Shown: in pieces, positions 49,666 through 59,661 of the stretch | How positions within the stretch are numbered: the first letter of the stretch is position 1 | Layout of the letters: every line of letters begins with the position of its first letter | From: JAXLRU01 sp046330935 | GTDB lineage: Bacteria > Actinomycetota > Actinomycetes > Actinomycetales > Kineosporiaceae | Reading direction: 5' to 3' | DNA length: 64,000 nucleotides | NCBI GenBank assembly: GCA_046330935.1 | Contig: JAXLRU010000013.1 | Coordinates: forward strand, 1 to 64,000 | Translations under genes and position numbers: made by a program | The notes under the pieces: model-generated | What the model saw: only the letters and a program-made list of their open reading frames with translations | Told to the model about the DNA's origin: nothing | The model's database searches: none

Positions 49666-49768
49666 GGGGTCGGCGTGGGTGCCCTGGGTAGGTAAGGGGA
49701 CTGCTACGGGTTCGGTTGGCACAGCAGTGTGCCAGCGGCCAGGACCGAGTCGTGCTTCACTGCCCGGC

Positions 49769-50443
49769 GTGCCCGCTGCCGTGTCCCCTCCTCCCGGCCC
49801 CGTCGTGGGGTTCGACCTCGACCTGACCCTCGTGGACTCGGCCGGCGGGATCGCCGCCACCCTGCAGGCGTGCGGGGTGCCCACGACGGCCGCCGAGGTG
49901 GTGCCCCACGTGGGCCTGCCGCTGGAGCAGGTGATCGCGGCGCGGCTGGCCGCGCTGTCCCGTCCCGCCGAACCGCGAGTCGTCGCCGCGCTGGTCGAGG
50001 ACTACCGCGCCCGCTACCCGCAGACGGGCATCCCCGGCACCCGGCCGCTGCCCGGGGCCGCGTCCGCGCTGGAGGCGGTGCGCGCCCTGGTCGGGCGGGT
50101 CGCCGTCGTCTCGGCCAAGGCCCCGCACCTGCTGGAGGCGATGCTGGTCGAGGTGGGGCTGGACGACGCGGTCGACGTCACCGGCGGCGGGCTGTTCGCC
50201 GAGGCCAAGGGCCGGTTGCTGGCCGAGCTCGGCGCGCACGTCTACGTCGGCGACCACCCCGGGGACGTCGTCGCGGCCCACACCTGCGGTGCGCTCGCCG
50301 TCGGCGTCGCGACCGGCCCGTGCACCCTCGCGCAGCTGCGCGAGGCGGGCGCGGACGTCGCGTTGGCCGACCTCACGGGGTTCGGGGTCTGGCTGGGGGA
50401 CTGGTGGGCGCGACGGAACGAAACCGGTGGACTCCACCGTTAG
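49769..50443 (+). CDS. HAD-superfamily phosphatase (phosphoglycolate phosphatase-like)
   Basis: About 224 residues. Motif I GFDLDLTLVDSAGG carries the nucleophile and acid/base Asp pair. Motif II Ser is in GRVAVVSAKAP, motif III Lys in GLFAEAKGRLLAE and motif IV Asp in VYVGDHPGDVVAAH. The cap has LPLEQVIAARLAALS. It hydrolyses small phosphoesters; the substrate is not predictable. GTG 49769 is taken as the start and GTG 49781 is equally possible, since neither has a good ribosome-binding site. Confidence 0.87.
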   Translation: MPAAVSPPPGPVVGFDLDLTLVDSAGGIAATLQACGVPTTAAEVVPHVGLPLEQVIAARLAALSRPAEPRVVAALVEDYRARYPQTGIPGTRPLPGAASALEAVRALVGRVAVVSAKAPHLLEAMLVEVGLDDAVDVTGGGLFAEAKGRLLAELGAHVYVGDHPGDVVAAHTCGALAVGVATGPCTLAQLREAGADVALADLTGFGVWLGDWWARRNETGGLHR

Positions 50444-50560
50444 CCTGGTCCGTGGCGGACCTTCCGCCCCGCCGCCGTCGCCGGACGCGCGCGCCGAGTC
50501 CCTCGGCCGCGGCCTGCCGCGACGGCCGCGACGTGACCGGACGAGGCAGAGGTTCTCAAG

Positions 50561-50941
50561 GTGCCGACTGGCAAGGTGAAGTGGTTCGACGCCGACAAGG
50601 GGTTCGGCTTCTTGGCCAACGACGAGGGTGGCGAAGTCTTCGTCCACTCCTCCGCGTTGCCGGAGGGCTCCACCCTGAAGCCGGGCGCGCGGGTCGAGTT
50701 CGGGGTGGCCGAGGGCCGTCGCGGGCTCCAGGCGCTGTCGGTGCGCACGCTCGAGCCGCTGGTGTCGGTCGCGAAGAACACCCGTAAGCCGGCCGAGGAC
50801 ATGACGGTCATCGTCGAGGACGTCATCAAGCTGCTCGACGGCGTCTCCAACGGGCTGCGCCGCGGCCGCTACCCCGACAAGGGCACCGCGAAGAAGATCG
50901 CGACCGTGCTGCGCGCCGTCGCCGACGACCTGGAGGTCTGA
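50561..50941 (+). CDS. Cold-shock domain protein with actinobacterial C-terminal extension
   Basis: 126 residues. The cold-shock domain has RNP1 KGFGFLAN and RNP2 VFVHSSAL in the normal order at residues ~13-30, giving single-stranded nucleic-acid binding. The ~60-residue extension (EDMTVIVEDVIKLLDGVSNG, KGTAKKIATVLRAVADDLEV) is standard in the ~127-residue actinobacterial form. GTG 50561 has AGAGGTTCTCAAG upstream. Confidence 0.93.
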   Translation: MPTGKVKWFDADKGFGFLANDEGGEVFVHSSALPEGSTLKPGARVEFGVAEGRRGLQALSVRTLEPLVSVAKNTRKPAEDMTVIVEDVIKLLDGVSNGLRRGRYPDKGTAKKIATVLRAVADDLEV

Positions 50942-50946
50942 GGCAT

Positions 50947-50964
50947 CTGCGGCCGGGCCCGCAG
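50947..50964. terminator. Short hairpin between convergent genes
   Basis: CTGCGG (50947-50952) pairs with CCGCAG (50959-50964). It lies between the cold-shock and GGDEF/EAL genes, which converge. Confidence 0.45.
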
Positions 50965-50967
50965 GGA

Positions 50968-53661
50968 TCAGACGATCGCCGGGCTCGGCCGCGACACCAC
51001 GGGGCTCGCGTCCAGCCAGCCGAGCAGGTCCTCGGCCGGCATGGGGCGGGCCAGGTGGTAGCCCTGCGCGACGTCGCAGCCCATCGCGGCGAGCAGGTTC
51101 CACGACTGCGCGTCCTCCACGCCCTCGGCGATCACCCGCAGGCCCAGGTTGGCGCCGAGGTCGACGATCGAGCGCACGATCGAGGCGTTGTCCGCGTCCA
51201 CGGGCAACGTCATCACGAACGATTTGTCGATCTTCACCTCCTGCACGGGGAGCCGCTTGAGGTAGGACAGCGAGCTGTACCCGGTGCCGAAGTCGTCGAC
51301 GGCGAGCGTGATGCCCAGTGCCCGCAACTGCGTGAGGGTGCGGATGGCCCGCTGCGGGTCGTCCATCACCGAGCTCTCCGTGATCTCCAGGGTGAGCAGG
51401 TGCGCGGGCAGGCGGTGGCGGCGCAGCGCGCGCTGCACCGACGCGACGAGCTCGGCGTCGACGAGGCTGCGCGCCGACAGGTTCACCGCGATCGGCACCT
51501 CGACGCCCCGGCTCCGGTAGCCGGCCACCGCGGCGAGGGCCTTGTCCAGCACCACCTGCGTGAGCTCGCCGACCAGGCCGGTGGTCTCGGCGACGGGGAT
51601 GAACTCGTCGGGGAAGACCAGGCCTCGGGTCGGGTGGTGCCAGCGCACGAGCGCCTCCACGCCCACCAGACAGCCGGTCGACAGGCTCGCCTGCGGCTGC
51701 ACGTGGATCGCGAGGTCCCCCTCCCGCAGGGCGCCGCGCAGGTCGGTGGCGATGGCCAGCCGGTGCGGCGCGCGGTTGTCGATGTCGGGGGAGTACTCCA
51801 CGATCGGGCCCGACATCTGCTTGGCGGCCTGCAGGGCGACGTCGGCCTGCACCACCAGCGACGTCACCGTCGCCTCGGGGTCCTCCACGACCGCCAGCCC
51901 CACCGACGCCGAGAACTGCAGCGAGGTCTCGCCCACGGTGATCGGCTGGGCGAGGCTGCCCACGAGCCGCTGGACGACGTCGAGCAGGTGCTCGCGGGAG
52001 GCGCACCCGGCCACCAGGACGCCGAACTCGTCGCTGCCCAGCCGCGCCACCAGGGCGTCGTCCCCCGCGGCCGTCGCCAGCCGGTCGGAGACCTGGCGCA
52101 GCAGGTCGTCGGCCACGTCGTGGCCGAAGGTGTCGTTGACGTCGTGGAAGCGGTCGAGGTCGAGCATCGCGATGCCCGTGACGGGCGCCCGGGACGCCGG
52201 GGGCGCGGTGGTCGACCCGCTCCCGCGCTGGGCGGGCACCCGAGGCGCGGCCGCCCGGCCCAGCGACCACGCGAGCAGCGCCTCCTGCGTGGCGCGGTTG
52301 AAGGTGAGCCGGTTCGGCAGCGCCGTGACGCTGTCGTGCGTAGCCTCCCACTGCACCCGGTCGAGCAGCTCGCTGCGGTGCAGGGCGATCGCGGCCTGCG
52401 AGGCGAGGGTCTGCAGGAGGTCGACGTCGGCGGCGTCGAAGCCGAGGGCGGCCATCCGGCCGGCCACGATGAGGCAGCCCAGGTGGCGGTCCTCCACCTG
52501 CAGCGGCACGGTGACGCCGTCGGTGAGCCCGAGACTGCGCAGGTAGGCCTCGCCGGCCTCCGCGTAGGGCAGCTGGTGCCGCTGGGTGACGCGCTGCAGG
52601 CGGTCCAGCACGCGCCGGCCCAGGAGCCCGCGCACGACGGGCTCCTCCCGCAGCCGGTGCCACAGGCCGCCCCGCACGATCAACGTGTAGGGGCGGGTGG
52701 CGTGGGCCGCGGCGAGCAGCACGGGCGGGAGGTCCTCCGGCAGGCGGCTGCTCCAGCGCGGGTCGCCGTCCAGCGGTGAGCACACCTGGGTGAGCGGCTG
52801 CCCGCGCTCGGCCCCCGGCAGCACCATCTCGGCGTGCTCGGCGTGCAGCAGCACGCGCGCGAGCTCCAGGGTCTGCTCGGTCAGCTCGCGGTTGGTCTCG
52901 CAGGCGGCGAGCCGGCGGTTGAACCGGTGCATGCCGTTGAGCTTGCGGTTGTCGGTGATCAGGCGGCTCTGGCTGCGGTGGACGGCGGCCGCGGCCAGCG
53001 CGCACACGGCCAGCACCACGAGGCTGGAGGCCTCGTCGTGGAGGGCGTAGGCGGCGGCCAGGCCGAAGCTGGTGGCGATCACCGCGCCGGGGGCGTCCTC
53101 GCGCAGGGCCTGGCCGAGCAGCCCCGCCACCGGCAGGCGGTCGAGCCGGCCGACGATCGTCGCCGTCACCGTCGCGCTGAGCAGGTTGGCCGCGGCCACG
53201 CCCGCGAGCACCCCCACCGCCGCGAGCACGTGGGGGAACCGCCTGCCCTCACTGAGCTCGAGCACCACCACTCGCGCCAGCAGGCTCTCCGCCACCACGA
53301 GGGACGTGTTCACGGCGACCTTCGCCAGCGTGCACCGGCCTCGCAGGATCCGCTGGGCGGCGACGCCGGCGGCCCGGCCCGTCACCATCGCCAGGGGGTC
53401 CCAGAAGATCAGCCCGATGACGAGCGAGCTGTCGCTCAGGGTGGTCGAGCGCGACTGACGGCGGCTCGGGACGACGATCTCGGCGCGTTCCGCCGCGGCG
53501 GCGAGGACGGCGAGCAGCCACCAGGGGAGGCTGTCGCGCCCCTCGATGGTCGCGGTCAGGGACGCGTCGCCGAGGCGTGCGGGGCCCCAGCACGCGACGC
53601 CGAGGGCGGCGATGGCGGCGAGGACCGCCGTCACCGTCACCGCTTCGCGTCGCCTCGACAT
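50968..53661 (-). CDS. Membrane GAF-GGDEF-EAL protein (cyclic-di-GMP turnover)
   Basis: 897 residues. The N-terminal ~235 form a multi-helix membrane sensor (SLVIGLIFWDPLAMVTGRAA, VLAAVGVLAGVAAANLLSAT). A GAF domain follows (~260-430), then GGDEF with IAMLDLDRFHDVNDTFGHDV and the active-site loop RLGSDEFGVLVAG, and finally EAL with GVEALVRWHHPTRGLVFPDE, NLSARSLVDAEL and FGTGYSSLSYLKRLPVQEVK. The EAL domain keeps its metal and catalytic residues. The cyclase loop is GSDEF instead of GGDEF, which lowers but need not abolish synthesis. The net role is probably phosphodiesterase, with the GGDEF half regulatory. Confidence 0.93.
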   Translation of the reverse strand: MSRRREAVTVTAVLAAIAALGVACWGPARLGDASLTATIEGRDSLPWWLLAVLAAAAERAEIVVPSRRQSRSTTLSDSSLVIGLIFWDPLAMVTGRAAGVAAQRILRGRCTLAKVAVNTSLVVAESLLARVVVLELSEGRRFPHVLAAVGVLAGVAAANLLSATVTATIVGRLDRLPVAGLLGQALREDAPGAVIATSFGLAAAYALHDEASSLVVLAVCALAAAAVHRSQSRLITDNRKLNGMHRFNRRLAACETNRELTEQTLELARVLLHAEHAEMVLPGAERGQPLTQVCSPLDGDPRWSSRLPEDLPPVLLAAAHATRPYTLIVRGGLWHRLREEPVVRGLLGRRVLDRLQRVTQRHQLPYAEAGEAYLRSLGLTDGVTVPLQVEDRHLGCLIVAGRMAALGFDAADVDLLQTLASQAAIALHRSELLDRVQWEATHDSVTALPNRLTFNRATQEALLAWSLGRAAAPRVPAQRGSGSTTAPPASRAPVTGIAMLDLDRFHDVNDTFGHDVADDLLRQVSDRLATAAGDDALVARLGSDEFGVLVAGCASREHLLDVVQRLVGSLAQPITVGETSLQFSASVGLAVVEDPEATVTSLVVQADVALQAAKQMSGPIVEYSPDIDNRAPHRLAIATDLRGALREGDLAIHVQPQASLSTGCLVGVEALVRWHHPTRGLVFPDEFIPVAETTGLVGELTQVVLDKALAAVAGYRSRGVEVPIAVNLSARSLVDAELVASVQRALRRHRLPAHLLTLEITESSVMDDPQRAIRTLTQLRALGITLAVDDFGTGYSSLSYLKRLPVQEVKIDKSFVMTLPVDADNASIVRSIVDLGANLGLRVIAEGVEDAQSWNLLAAMGCDVAQGYHLARPMPAEDLLGWLDASPVVSRPSPAIV

Positions 53662-53839
53662 CGGTCTCCGTCCGGCCGGTCGGTCCGGCGCATGCCGGAG
53701 GGTGGCTGAGCTGCACGTCCCCCGGTGACGCCTGTCGCCCGTCGCGTGTCCGGTCTTGAGCGGTCCCGATGCACTGCCACACCAAAGGACGTACGCAAAC
53801 GAGTGAAGGTGTGCGCCACGGGTGACCTCGGCCCCGGTT

Positions 53840-55168
53840 TCAGCGCGGAGGGGTCGCCGCGGGCCGCCGGCCCGACCGGGCGACCGCCACCGTGCCGGCC
53901 ACCGCCGCCACCGCCCCGAGGGCGAGCCCCCACCGGCCCGGTAGCGGGAGTACGAGGCCCAGGCACCCGCCGAGCACCCAGGCGAGCTGCAGCAGGGTCT
54001 CCGACCGCGCGAACGCGGAGCTGCGTGCGTGGTCGGGCACGTCGCGCTGGATCACCGCGTCGAGGCAGAGCTTGCCGAGGGCCTGGGCCAGCCCGGCCAC
54101 GGCCGAGACCGTGAGCACCGCCGGCAGGCCGTAGGCCAGCGCCGCGCCCAGGGCGGCCACGGCCGCCACGACCGGCGTCACGACTGTCACGAGCTCGGGC
54201 CGCACGCGCCGCCCGATGCCGCCCAGCGCCGTCCCCACGCCCCCGCCGACCCCGAACATCACGAGGACGGCCGCGACGGCGGTGGCCGGCGACCACGAGC
54301 CGACGGGGTGGCTGCGCAGGTCGAAGGCGAGGAACAGGGTGAGGAACCCCGTGAACGCGCGCAGGGCCGCGTTGGCGCGCAGCGACCGCACCACGGCGGT
54401 GCCCAGCGTCCACGACGCGCGGCCGCCGCCCGCCGTCAGCGCGGCGGGCGTCTCGCCCTCGGCGGAGTCGACCGTCGCCGGCAGCATCAGGGCGAGCACG
54501 ATGCCGCCCGCGAACACGACGAACGCCAGGCGCAGGGTCCACGTGGCACCCAGCCACGCCCCCAGGCCCGCGCCGATCGGGGCGCCCACCGCCATGGCCG
54601 CCACCCCCGCCAGCGACATCCGGCTGTTGGCGCGCACGAGGTCCGTCCCCGCGGGCAGCACCCGGGGGATCATCGCGCCACGGGTGACCAGGTAGGCCTT
54701 CTGGCAGACGAGGAAGCCGAACGCCGCCGGGTACAGCCCCAGCCCGGTCTCGCCCGAGCCGCCCACCGCGCCCGCCATCACCCAGCACAGAAACGCGCGG
54801 ACCAGCATGGTCGTCGCCAGCGCGTAGCGGCGCCCGCGCCGGAACCTGTCCAGCGTCGGGCCGATCACGGGGGCGAGCACCGCGAACGGCACCATGGTCA
54901 CGAGCAGCGACAGCGCCACCTTGCCGCGCGCCTCGCTCGTCGTCCCCGAGAACAGGATCGTCCCCGCCAGGGCCGTCACCACCAGCGCGTCGGCGGCGCT
55001 CGCGACCAGGTGCAGCTCCAGTGCCGTGCCGAGCCCCGACTCGCCCGCGCCCCGGGCGTGGGTGAACCGCCGGACCACGCGCACGACCCTGCGGGGCACC
55101 CCTGCGAGCACGCCCGCCGCCGTCCGGAGCCGTTCCACGCGCACATCCTGCCAAGGCGGGCGGTTCAT
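53840..55168 (-). CDS. Major facilitator superfamily transporter
   Basis: About 442 residues from ATG 55168 (a TTG at 55177 is in frame). Twelve hydrophobic segments are separated by short loops, with a cytoplasmic N-terminal extension of ~45 basic residues. The MFS loop motif appears as GPTLDRFRRGRRYALATTM, and the mid-protein inner loop is acidic. It is of the drug/unknown efflux type. Its start is only 17 bases from the divergent DUF3027 start, so the two promoters overlap. Confidence 0.88.
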   Translation of the reverse strand: MNRPPWQDVRVERLRTAAGVLAGVPRRVVRVVRRFTHARGAGESGLGTALELHLVASAADALVVTALAGTILFSGTTSEARGKVALSLLVTMVPFAVLAPVIGPTLDRFRRGRRYALATTMLVRAFLCWVMAGAVGGSGETGLGLYPAAFGFLVCQKAYLVTRGAMIPRVLPAGTDLVRANSRMSLAGVAAMAVGAPIGAGLGAWLGATWTLRLAFVVFAGGIVLALMLPATVDSAEGETPAALTAGGGRASWTLGTAVVRSLRANAALRAFTGFLTLFLAFDLRSHPVGSWSPATAVAAVLVMFGVGGGVGTALGGIGRRVRPELVTVVTPVVAAVAALGAALAYGLPAVLTVSAVAGLAQALGKLCLDAVIQRDVPDHARSSAFARSETLLQLAWVLGGCLGLVLPLPGRWGLALGAVAAVAGTVAVARSGRRPAATPPR

Positions 55169-55185
55169 GGTGGACAATCGACGAC

Positions 55186-56244
55186 GTGCCAGCGACGCCC
55201 GACGCCCCCACCGCCCCCGAGCTGCCCTCCAGCGAGCCGGGAGCGGCCCTGCCGGACGCCCCGGTCGAGGCCCCCGCCGCCCCCGCCAAGCGCGCGCGGG
55301 CGGTTCGCGGCGCCGCCGACGCCGTGTGCCTCGCCGCCGTCGACCTCGCCGCCGAGGCCGCGCGCGACGTCGCCGGCGCGGCCTCCGTGGGTGACCACGA
55401 GGGCGCCGTCGCCGACGGGGAGCGGGTGGTGACGCACTCCTTCGCCTGCCGGCTGCCCGGCTACCGCGGGTGGCGGTGGGCCGTCACCGTGGCCCGCGCG
55501 TCCCGGGCGCGCGTCGCCACCGTGAGCGAGGTCGTGCTCCTGCCCGGCACCGGGGCGCTGCTGCCCCCGGCATGGGTGCCGTGGTCGGACCGCGTCGCCC
55601 CCGGCGACCTCGGCCCCCACGACCAGCTGCCCTACCGCGCCGACGACCCCTACCTCGAGCCCGGCTACGCGCCGGTGGGCACGGAGGCGTCGGCCGTCGA
55701 CTCCCTCGACCCCGAGGCCGACGACGACGTGCCCGTGGGCGACGACGTGCCCACGGTGGCGGGTCTCGGCGCGGCCGCTCCCCTCCCGCAGGCCGACGCC
55801 GACCGCCTCGCCGTGTGGGAACTCGGCCTCGGCCGCCGCCGGGTGCTCTCGCGCGAGGGGCGCGAGGCCGCCGCGTCGCGGTGGTACTCCGGCGAGCACG
55901 GGCCCCAGGCCGACACCGCCCTGCACGCGCCCGCGCCCTGCGCGAGCTGCGGCTACTTCCTGCCGATGGGCGGGGCCCTGCGCCAGCTCTTCGGCGTCTG
56001 CGCCAACGCGTGGTCGCCCGACGACGGCAAGGTGGTCAGCCTCGACCACGGCTGCGGCGCGCACAGCGAGACCGACGTCGAGCACCCCGAGCCCGAGCCG
56101 CTGCCCACGCTGATCCTCGACGAGACCGGGGCCGAGGCCGTGGTCGTGCCGCCGCGGCACGCCGAGGAGCCCGTGGCCGAGGCACCCGAGTCGCAGCCGG
56201 AGGCCGAGACGCCCGCCGAGCAGACGGCCGACGACCAGGCATGA
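55186..56244 (+). CDS. DUF3027 family protein
   Basis: 352 residues. The N-terminus is Pro/Ala-rich. The conserved part has GDHEGAVADGERVVTHSFAC, LPGYRGWRWAVTVARA and VLLPGTGALLPPAWVPWSDR, then CASCGYFLPMGG and an acidic C-terminal tail. The function is unknown, but the gene is standard in actinobacteria beside the sacsin-like ATPase, with which it overlaps here (ATGA). GTG 55186 has no Shine-Dalgarno; a GACAAT -10-like box ends seven bases before it, suggesting a leaderless transcript. Confidence 0.88.
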   Translation: MPATPDAPTAPELPSSEPGAALPDAPVEAPAAPAKRARAVRGAADAVCLAAVDLAAEAARDVAGAASVGDHEGAVADGERVVTHSFACRLPGYRGWRWAVTVARASRARVATVSEVVLLPGTGALLPPAWVPWSDRVAPGDLGPHDQLPYRADDPYLEPGYAPVGTEASAVDSLDPEADDDVPVGDDVPTVAGLGAAAPLPQADADRLAVWELGLGRRRVLSREGREAAASRWYSGEHGPQADTALHAPAPCASCGYFLPMGGALRQLFGVCANAWSPDDGKVVSLDHGCGAHSETDVEHPEPEPLPTLILDETGAEAVVVPPRHAEEPVAEAPESQPEAETPAEQTADDQA

Positions 56245-59200
56245 CCGCCGACCCGTTCGGCGCCGCCGCGATCCGCGAGCGCGTGCTGGCGGGATGGTCC
56301 GCGGCCGCCGTGCGGCTGCGGGAGGACGCCAACGCCGAGGAGGAGCTCGTCCTCGGCGGGTACCGGGACCGGATCGTCGTCGAGCTCGCCCAGAACGCCG
56401 CCGACGCCGCGGCACGCGCCGGGACGGGCGGACGGCTGCTGCTGCGGCTGGCCGACCTCGACGGCCGCCCCGTGCTCGTGGCCGCCAACACCGGCGCCCC
56501 CCTGGACGCCGACGGCGTGCAGGCACTCTGCACGTTGCGGGCGTCCTCCAAGCGCGGGCCGGAGGCGCAGGCGCAGGTGGGCCGGTTCGGCGTGGGCTTC
56601 GCGGCGGTGCTCACCGTCACCGACGAGCCCGCCGTCCTCTCCCGGGGCGGCGGCGTGCGGTTCTCGGCGGCCGACTCCCGCGCGCTGGTGCACCAGCTGG
56701 CCGCGTCGCGACCCGACGGCGACCTCGACGCCGAGCTGGCCCGCCGCGACGGTCACGTCCCCGCGCTGCGGCTGCCGTTCCCCGCGGAGGGCATCCCGCC
56801 CGAGGGGTACGACACCGCCGTCGTCCTGCCGCTGCGCGACGCCGCGGCCCACGACGTCGTCCTGCGCCGGCTCGCCGAGGTCGACGACACCCTCCTCCTG
56901 GCGCTGCCGGGGCTCGTCGAGGTGGTCGTCGAGGTCCCCGGTGCCCCCGCGCGCCGTCTGGCCGACGTCGAGGAGCGCTGGCGCGTCCTGCGCGGCAGCG
57001 GTGCGCTCGACCCGGCGCTGCTGGCCGACCGTCCCGTGGAGGAGCGCGCCCGCCCGACCTGGCAGGTCACCTGGGCCGTGCCTCGCGAGGGTGCCGCGCC
57101 CGACCGCCTCGAGGCGGCCGTGGCCGACCTGTTCGGGGCCCCCGCGGGCACCCCCACGGCGTCGGGCGCTGCGCCCGGAGTCCTGCACGCCCCCACCCCC
57201 CCCGACGCGCCGCTGCCGTGGCCCGCGCTGCTGCTGGGCACGTTCCCGCTGGAGTCCACCCGCCGCCACGTCGTGCCGGGGCCGCTCACCCAGGAGCTCG
57301 TGGGGCACGCCGCCCGCCTGTACGCCGACCTGCTCACCGAGCTGGCCGAGGCGGGCGAGGACGTCCTCGGGCTCGTCCCCGCGGGCCTGGCCGCCGGGGC
57401 CCTGGACGGCGCGCTGCGCGAGGCGGTCCTGCCCCTGCTCGCCCACGCGCCGCTGCTGCCCTCGGCCGCCGACCCCTCGGTACTGCTGCGCCCGGCCCGC
57501 GCCGCGGTGCTGTCGCTGCCCGCCGGTCGTGAGGCGGACGTCGTGGCCGCCCTGTCCGCGGGCACGCCCGGACTGGTGGTGCGGCGGGGCTCGCCGGCCG
57601 CCGAGGCCGCCCGTCGCGCCCTCGACGTCCGCGAGGTGTCGCTGGCCGACGCCGTCGAGGCGATGCCGCTGCGCCTGGCCGCGGACGCGGGCCGCCCGTG
57701 GGCGGCAGGGGAGCCCGGGGACGCCGAGGAGCACGAGGACGCCGAGGCGCTGGCGTGGCACGCCGTCTACCAGGCACTGGACGCCCTGAGCCCCGACCCG
57801 CTGCTGCGCGAGGCACTCGCGGGGCTGCCGGTGCCGCTGGCCGACGGGCGGGTCGTCGCCGGCCCCCGGGGGACCGTCGTCGCGCTCGGGCGCCCCGGGG
57901 ACGACCTCGCCTCGGCGATCGCCGCCCTCGGGGTGCGGGCCGTGCACCCGCGCGCCGCCCACCGCCTCCTCGAACGGCTCGGCGCCACCGTGGCGACGCC
58001 GCGGGCCCTGCTGGAGCTGCCCGCCGTCCGGGCCGCCGTCGCCGCGCTCGCCGCCGGCGAGGACCCGCTGCGGGGCCACGCCGACCTCGACGCCGATCCC
58101 GACTTCGCCGACCAGGCCGACGCCGTCCTCGCGCTCGTCGCGGGAGCCGTGGGCGACGGCGAGCTGGGCCCGGGCGACCTGCCGTGGCTCGGGGAGCTGC
58201 CGCTGGTCGACGCCGACGGCGAGCCCGCTCCCGCGTGCGCGCTCGTGCTGCCCGCCTCGCCCGCGGAGCGGCTGCTGGAGGAGGCCGAGTTCGCCCCGGT
58301 CGCCGACGACCTGCTCCAACGGTGGGGCGCCGACGCGCTCGTGGCCGCGGGGGTGCGCGCACACCTGGTGCTCGTGCGCGCCGCGACGGTGGCGCTGGAC
58401 GCGCCGCGCGACCCCGACGACGTCGTCCCCGGCGACCCGGAGGACCTCGACGGCTGGGAACAATGGTCCGCCGAGGCGCTCGCCGCCTGCGCCCGCGCCG
58501 GGGTGGACCCGGCCGACGCGGTGCTCGAGGAGCTGCTCGCCGTCGCCGACCTCGACGCCGTCCGCGCCGCCGCCTGGCCGCAGGTGCTCGCCTGGATCGC
58601 CGGTGACCGGGCGGCCCGCGAGGCGCTGACGGCGCCCGCCCGCGTCGTGCACCCGCGCGGCGTCGTCGACGTCCTCGCCTACACCGCCTGGTGGCTGCGC
58701 CGCGAACTCGTCGGCGGGCCCGTTGCCGACCCCGAGGCCCATCCCGTCGTCCGGCAGGTGCTCCCGCCCGCTCCCGGTGAGGTGGTCGACCTCGACGCCG
58801 GGATGCGCCGGGCGCTCGGCTGCGTGCGGCGGCTCGACGAGCTGGGCACGGCCGGGCTCTCCGCCGTCCTCGACCGGCTCGCCGACCCCTCGCTGGACCT
58901 CGCGCCGGCGCAGCTCGTCCAGGCATGGCAGCACGTCGCGGCGCTCGCCGAGCAGCTCGCCTCCGTCGTGGGGGAGCACGGCGGGCAGCACGGCGGGCAG
59001 CACGGCGCCGCGCAGGTGCCGCCCGCGCCCTCGCACGTGCGGGTCGTGACGGGGGAGGTCACGGCCGTCGTCTCGGCCGAGAAGGTGACGGTGGTCGACA
59101 ACCCCTGCCACCTGCAGCTGTTCGCCCCGGGCGAGGTGATCACCGCCGCGCCCGAACACGCCGCAGCGCTGGCCGACCTGCTCGACCTGCCCCTGGCCGC

Positions 59201-59516
59201 TGACGAGGTGCGGGGGGCGATGTCCGAGGTCGCCGACGCCGCCGGGCAGCTCGTACCGGTGCCCGCGGCTGCTGCGGCGCTGCTGGGGCTGGCCGATGCC
59301 GGCCGCTGGTGCGAGCACGACCGGCTGGTCGTCGACGGCGCCGAGGTGGACTGGTGGGTCGACGACGCGGGCGTCGTGCACGCGGCGACCCTGCACGGGC
59401 TGGCGCTCGGCCTGGCCGCCTCGCGCGGGCGATGGGCGGCGCGACACGCGCTCGCCGAGGTGCTGGAGGACCCGTCCTCGCTCGCCCGGCTCCTCACCGA
59501 GGGCGTCTTCGGCTGA
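56241..59516 (+). CDS. Sacsin N-terminal-like GHKL ATPase protein
   Basis: 1091 residues. The N-terminal ATPase of the Hsp90/sacsin type has the N-box VELAQNAADAAARAG, G1-like VLVAANTGAPLDADG and G2 QVGRFGVGFAAVLTV. The long C-terminal part is Leu/Ala/Asp-rich and helical, with an HGGQHGGQHG mini-repeat near residue 913. It overlaps the DUF3027 gene by ATGA, so the two are coupled and probably work together. In eukaryotes such modules are chaperone-like; in actinobacteria the role is unknown. Confidence 0.85.
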   Translation: MTADPFGAAAIRERVLAGWSAAAVRLREDANAEEELVLGGYRDRIVVELAQNAADAAARAGTGGRLLLRLADLDGRPVLVAANTGAPLDADGVQALCTLRASSKRGPEAQAQVGRFGVGFAAVLTVTDEPAVLSRGGGVRFSAADSRALVHQLAASRPDGDLDAELARRDGHVPALRLPFPAEGIPPEGYDTAVVLPLRDAAAHDVVLRRLAEVDDTLLLALPGLVEVVVEVPGAPARRLADVEERWRVLRGSGALDPALLADRPVEERARPTWQVTWAVPREGAAPDRLEAAVADLFGAPAGTPTASGAAPGVLHAPTPPDAPLPWPALLLGTFPLESTRRHVVPGPLTQELVGHAARLYADLLTELAEAGEDVLGLVPAGLAAGALDGALREAVLPLLAHAPLLPSAADPSVLLRPARAAVLSLPAGREADVVAALSAGTPGLVVRRGSPAAEAARRALDVREVSLADAVEAMPLRLAADAGRPWAAGEPGDAEEHEDAEALAWHAVYQALDALSPDPLLREALAGLPVPLADGRVVAGPRGTVVALGRPGDDLASAIAALGVRAVHPRAAHRLLERLGATVATPRALLELPAVRAAVAALAAGEDPLRGHADLDADPDFADQADAVLALVAGAVGDGELGPGDLPWLGELPLVDADGEPAPACALVLPASPAERLLEEAEFAPVADDLLQRWGADALVAAGVRAHLVLVRAATVALDAPRDPDDVVPGDPEDLDGWEQWSAEALAACARAGVDPADAVLEELLAVADLDAVRAAAWPQVLAWIAGDRAAREALTAPARVVHPRGVVDVLAYTAWWLRRELVGGPVADPEAHPVVRQVLPPAPGEVVDLDAGMRRALGCVRRLDELGTAGLSAVLDRLADPSLDLAPAQLVQAWQHVAALAEQLASVVGEHGGQHGGQHGAAQVPPAPSHVRVVTGEVTAVVSAEKVTVVDNPCHLQLFAPGEVITAAPEHAAALADLLDLPLAADEVRGAMSEVADAAGQLVPVPAAAAALLGLADAGRWCEHDRLVVDGAEVDWWVDDAGVVHAATLHGLALGLAASRGRWAARHALAEVLEDPSSLARLLTEGVFG

Positions 59517-59661
59517 TCCAGAGGCGCCGCCCGACGACGTGACAACGACGTCAGCGGCGCGCCGCTGCCACGCTGGGACCCAGGTCGTTGACGCCCGAAC
59601 CGGCTGCTGGAAGGGTCGCGACCCCGGGCGAGGTCGTCCGGGCCGCCACGGGAGGGCTGTC

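Noticed and set aside
49757..53005. A minus-strand frame of over 1000 codons across the HAD, cold-shock and GGDEF/EAL genes
   Set aside because: Low-complexity Arg/Pro/Gly/Ala translation in the wrong frame; the real genes show family motifs.
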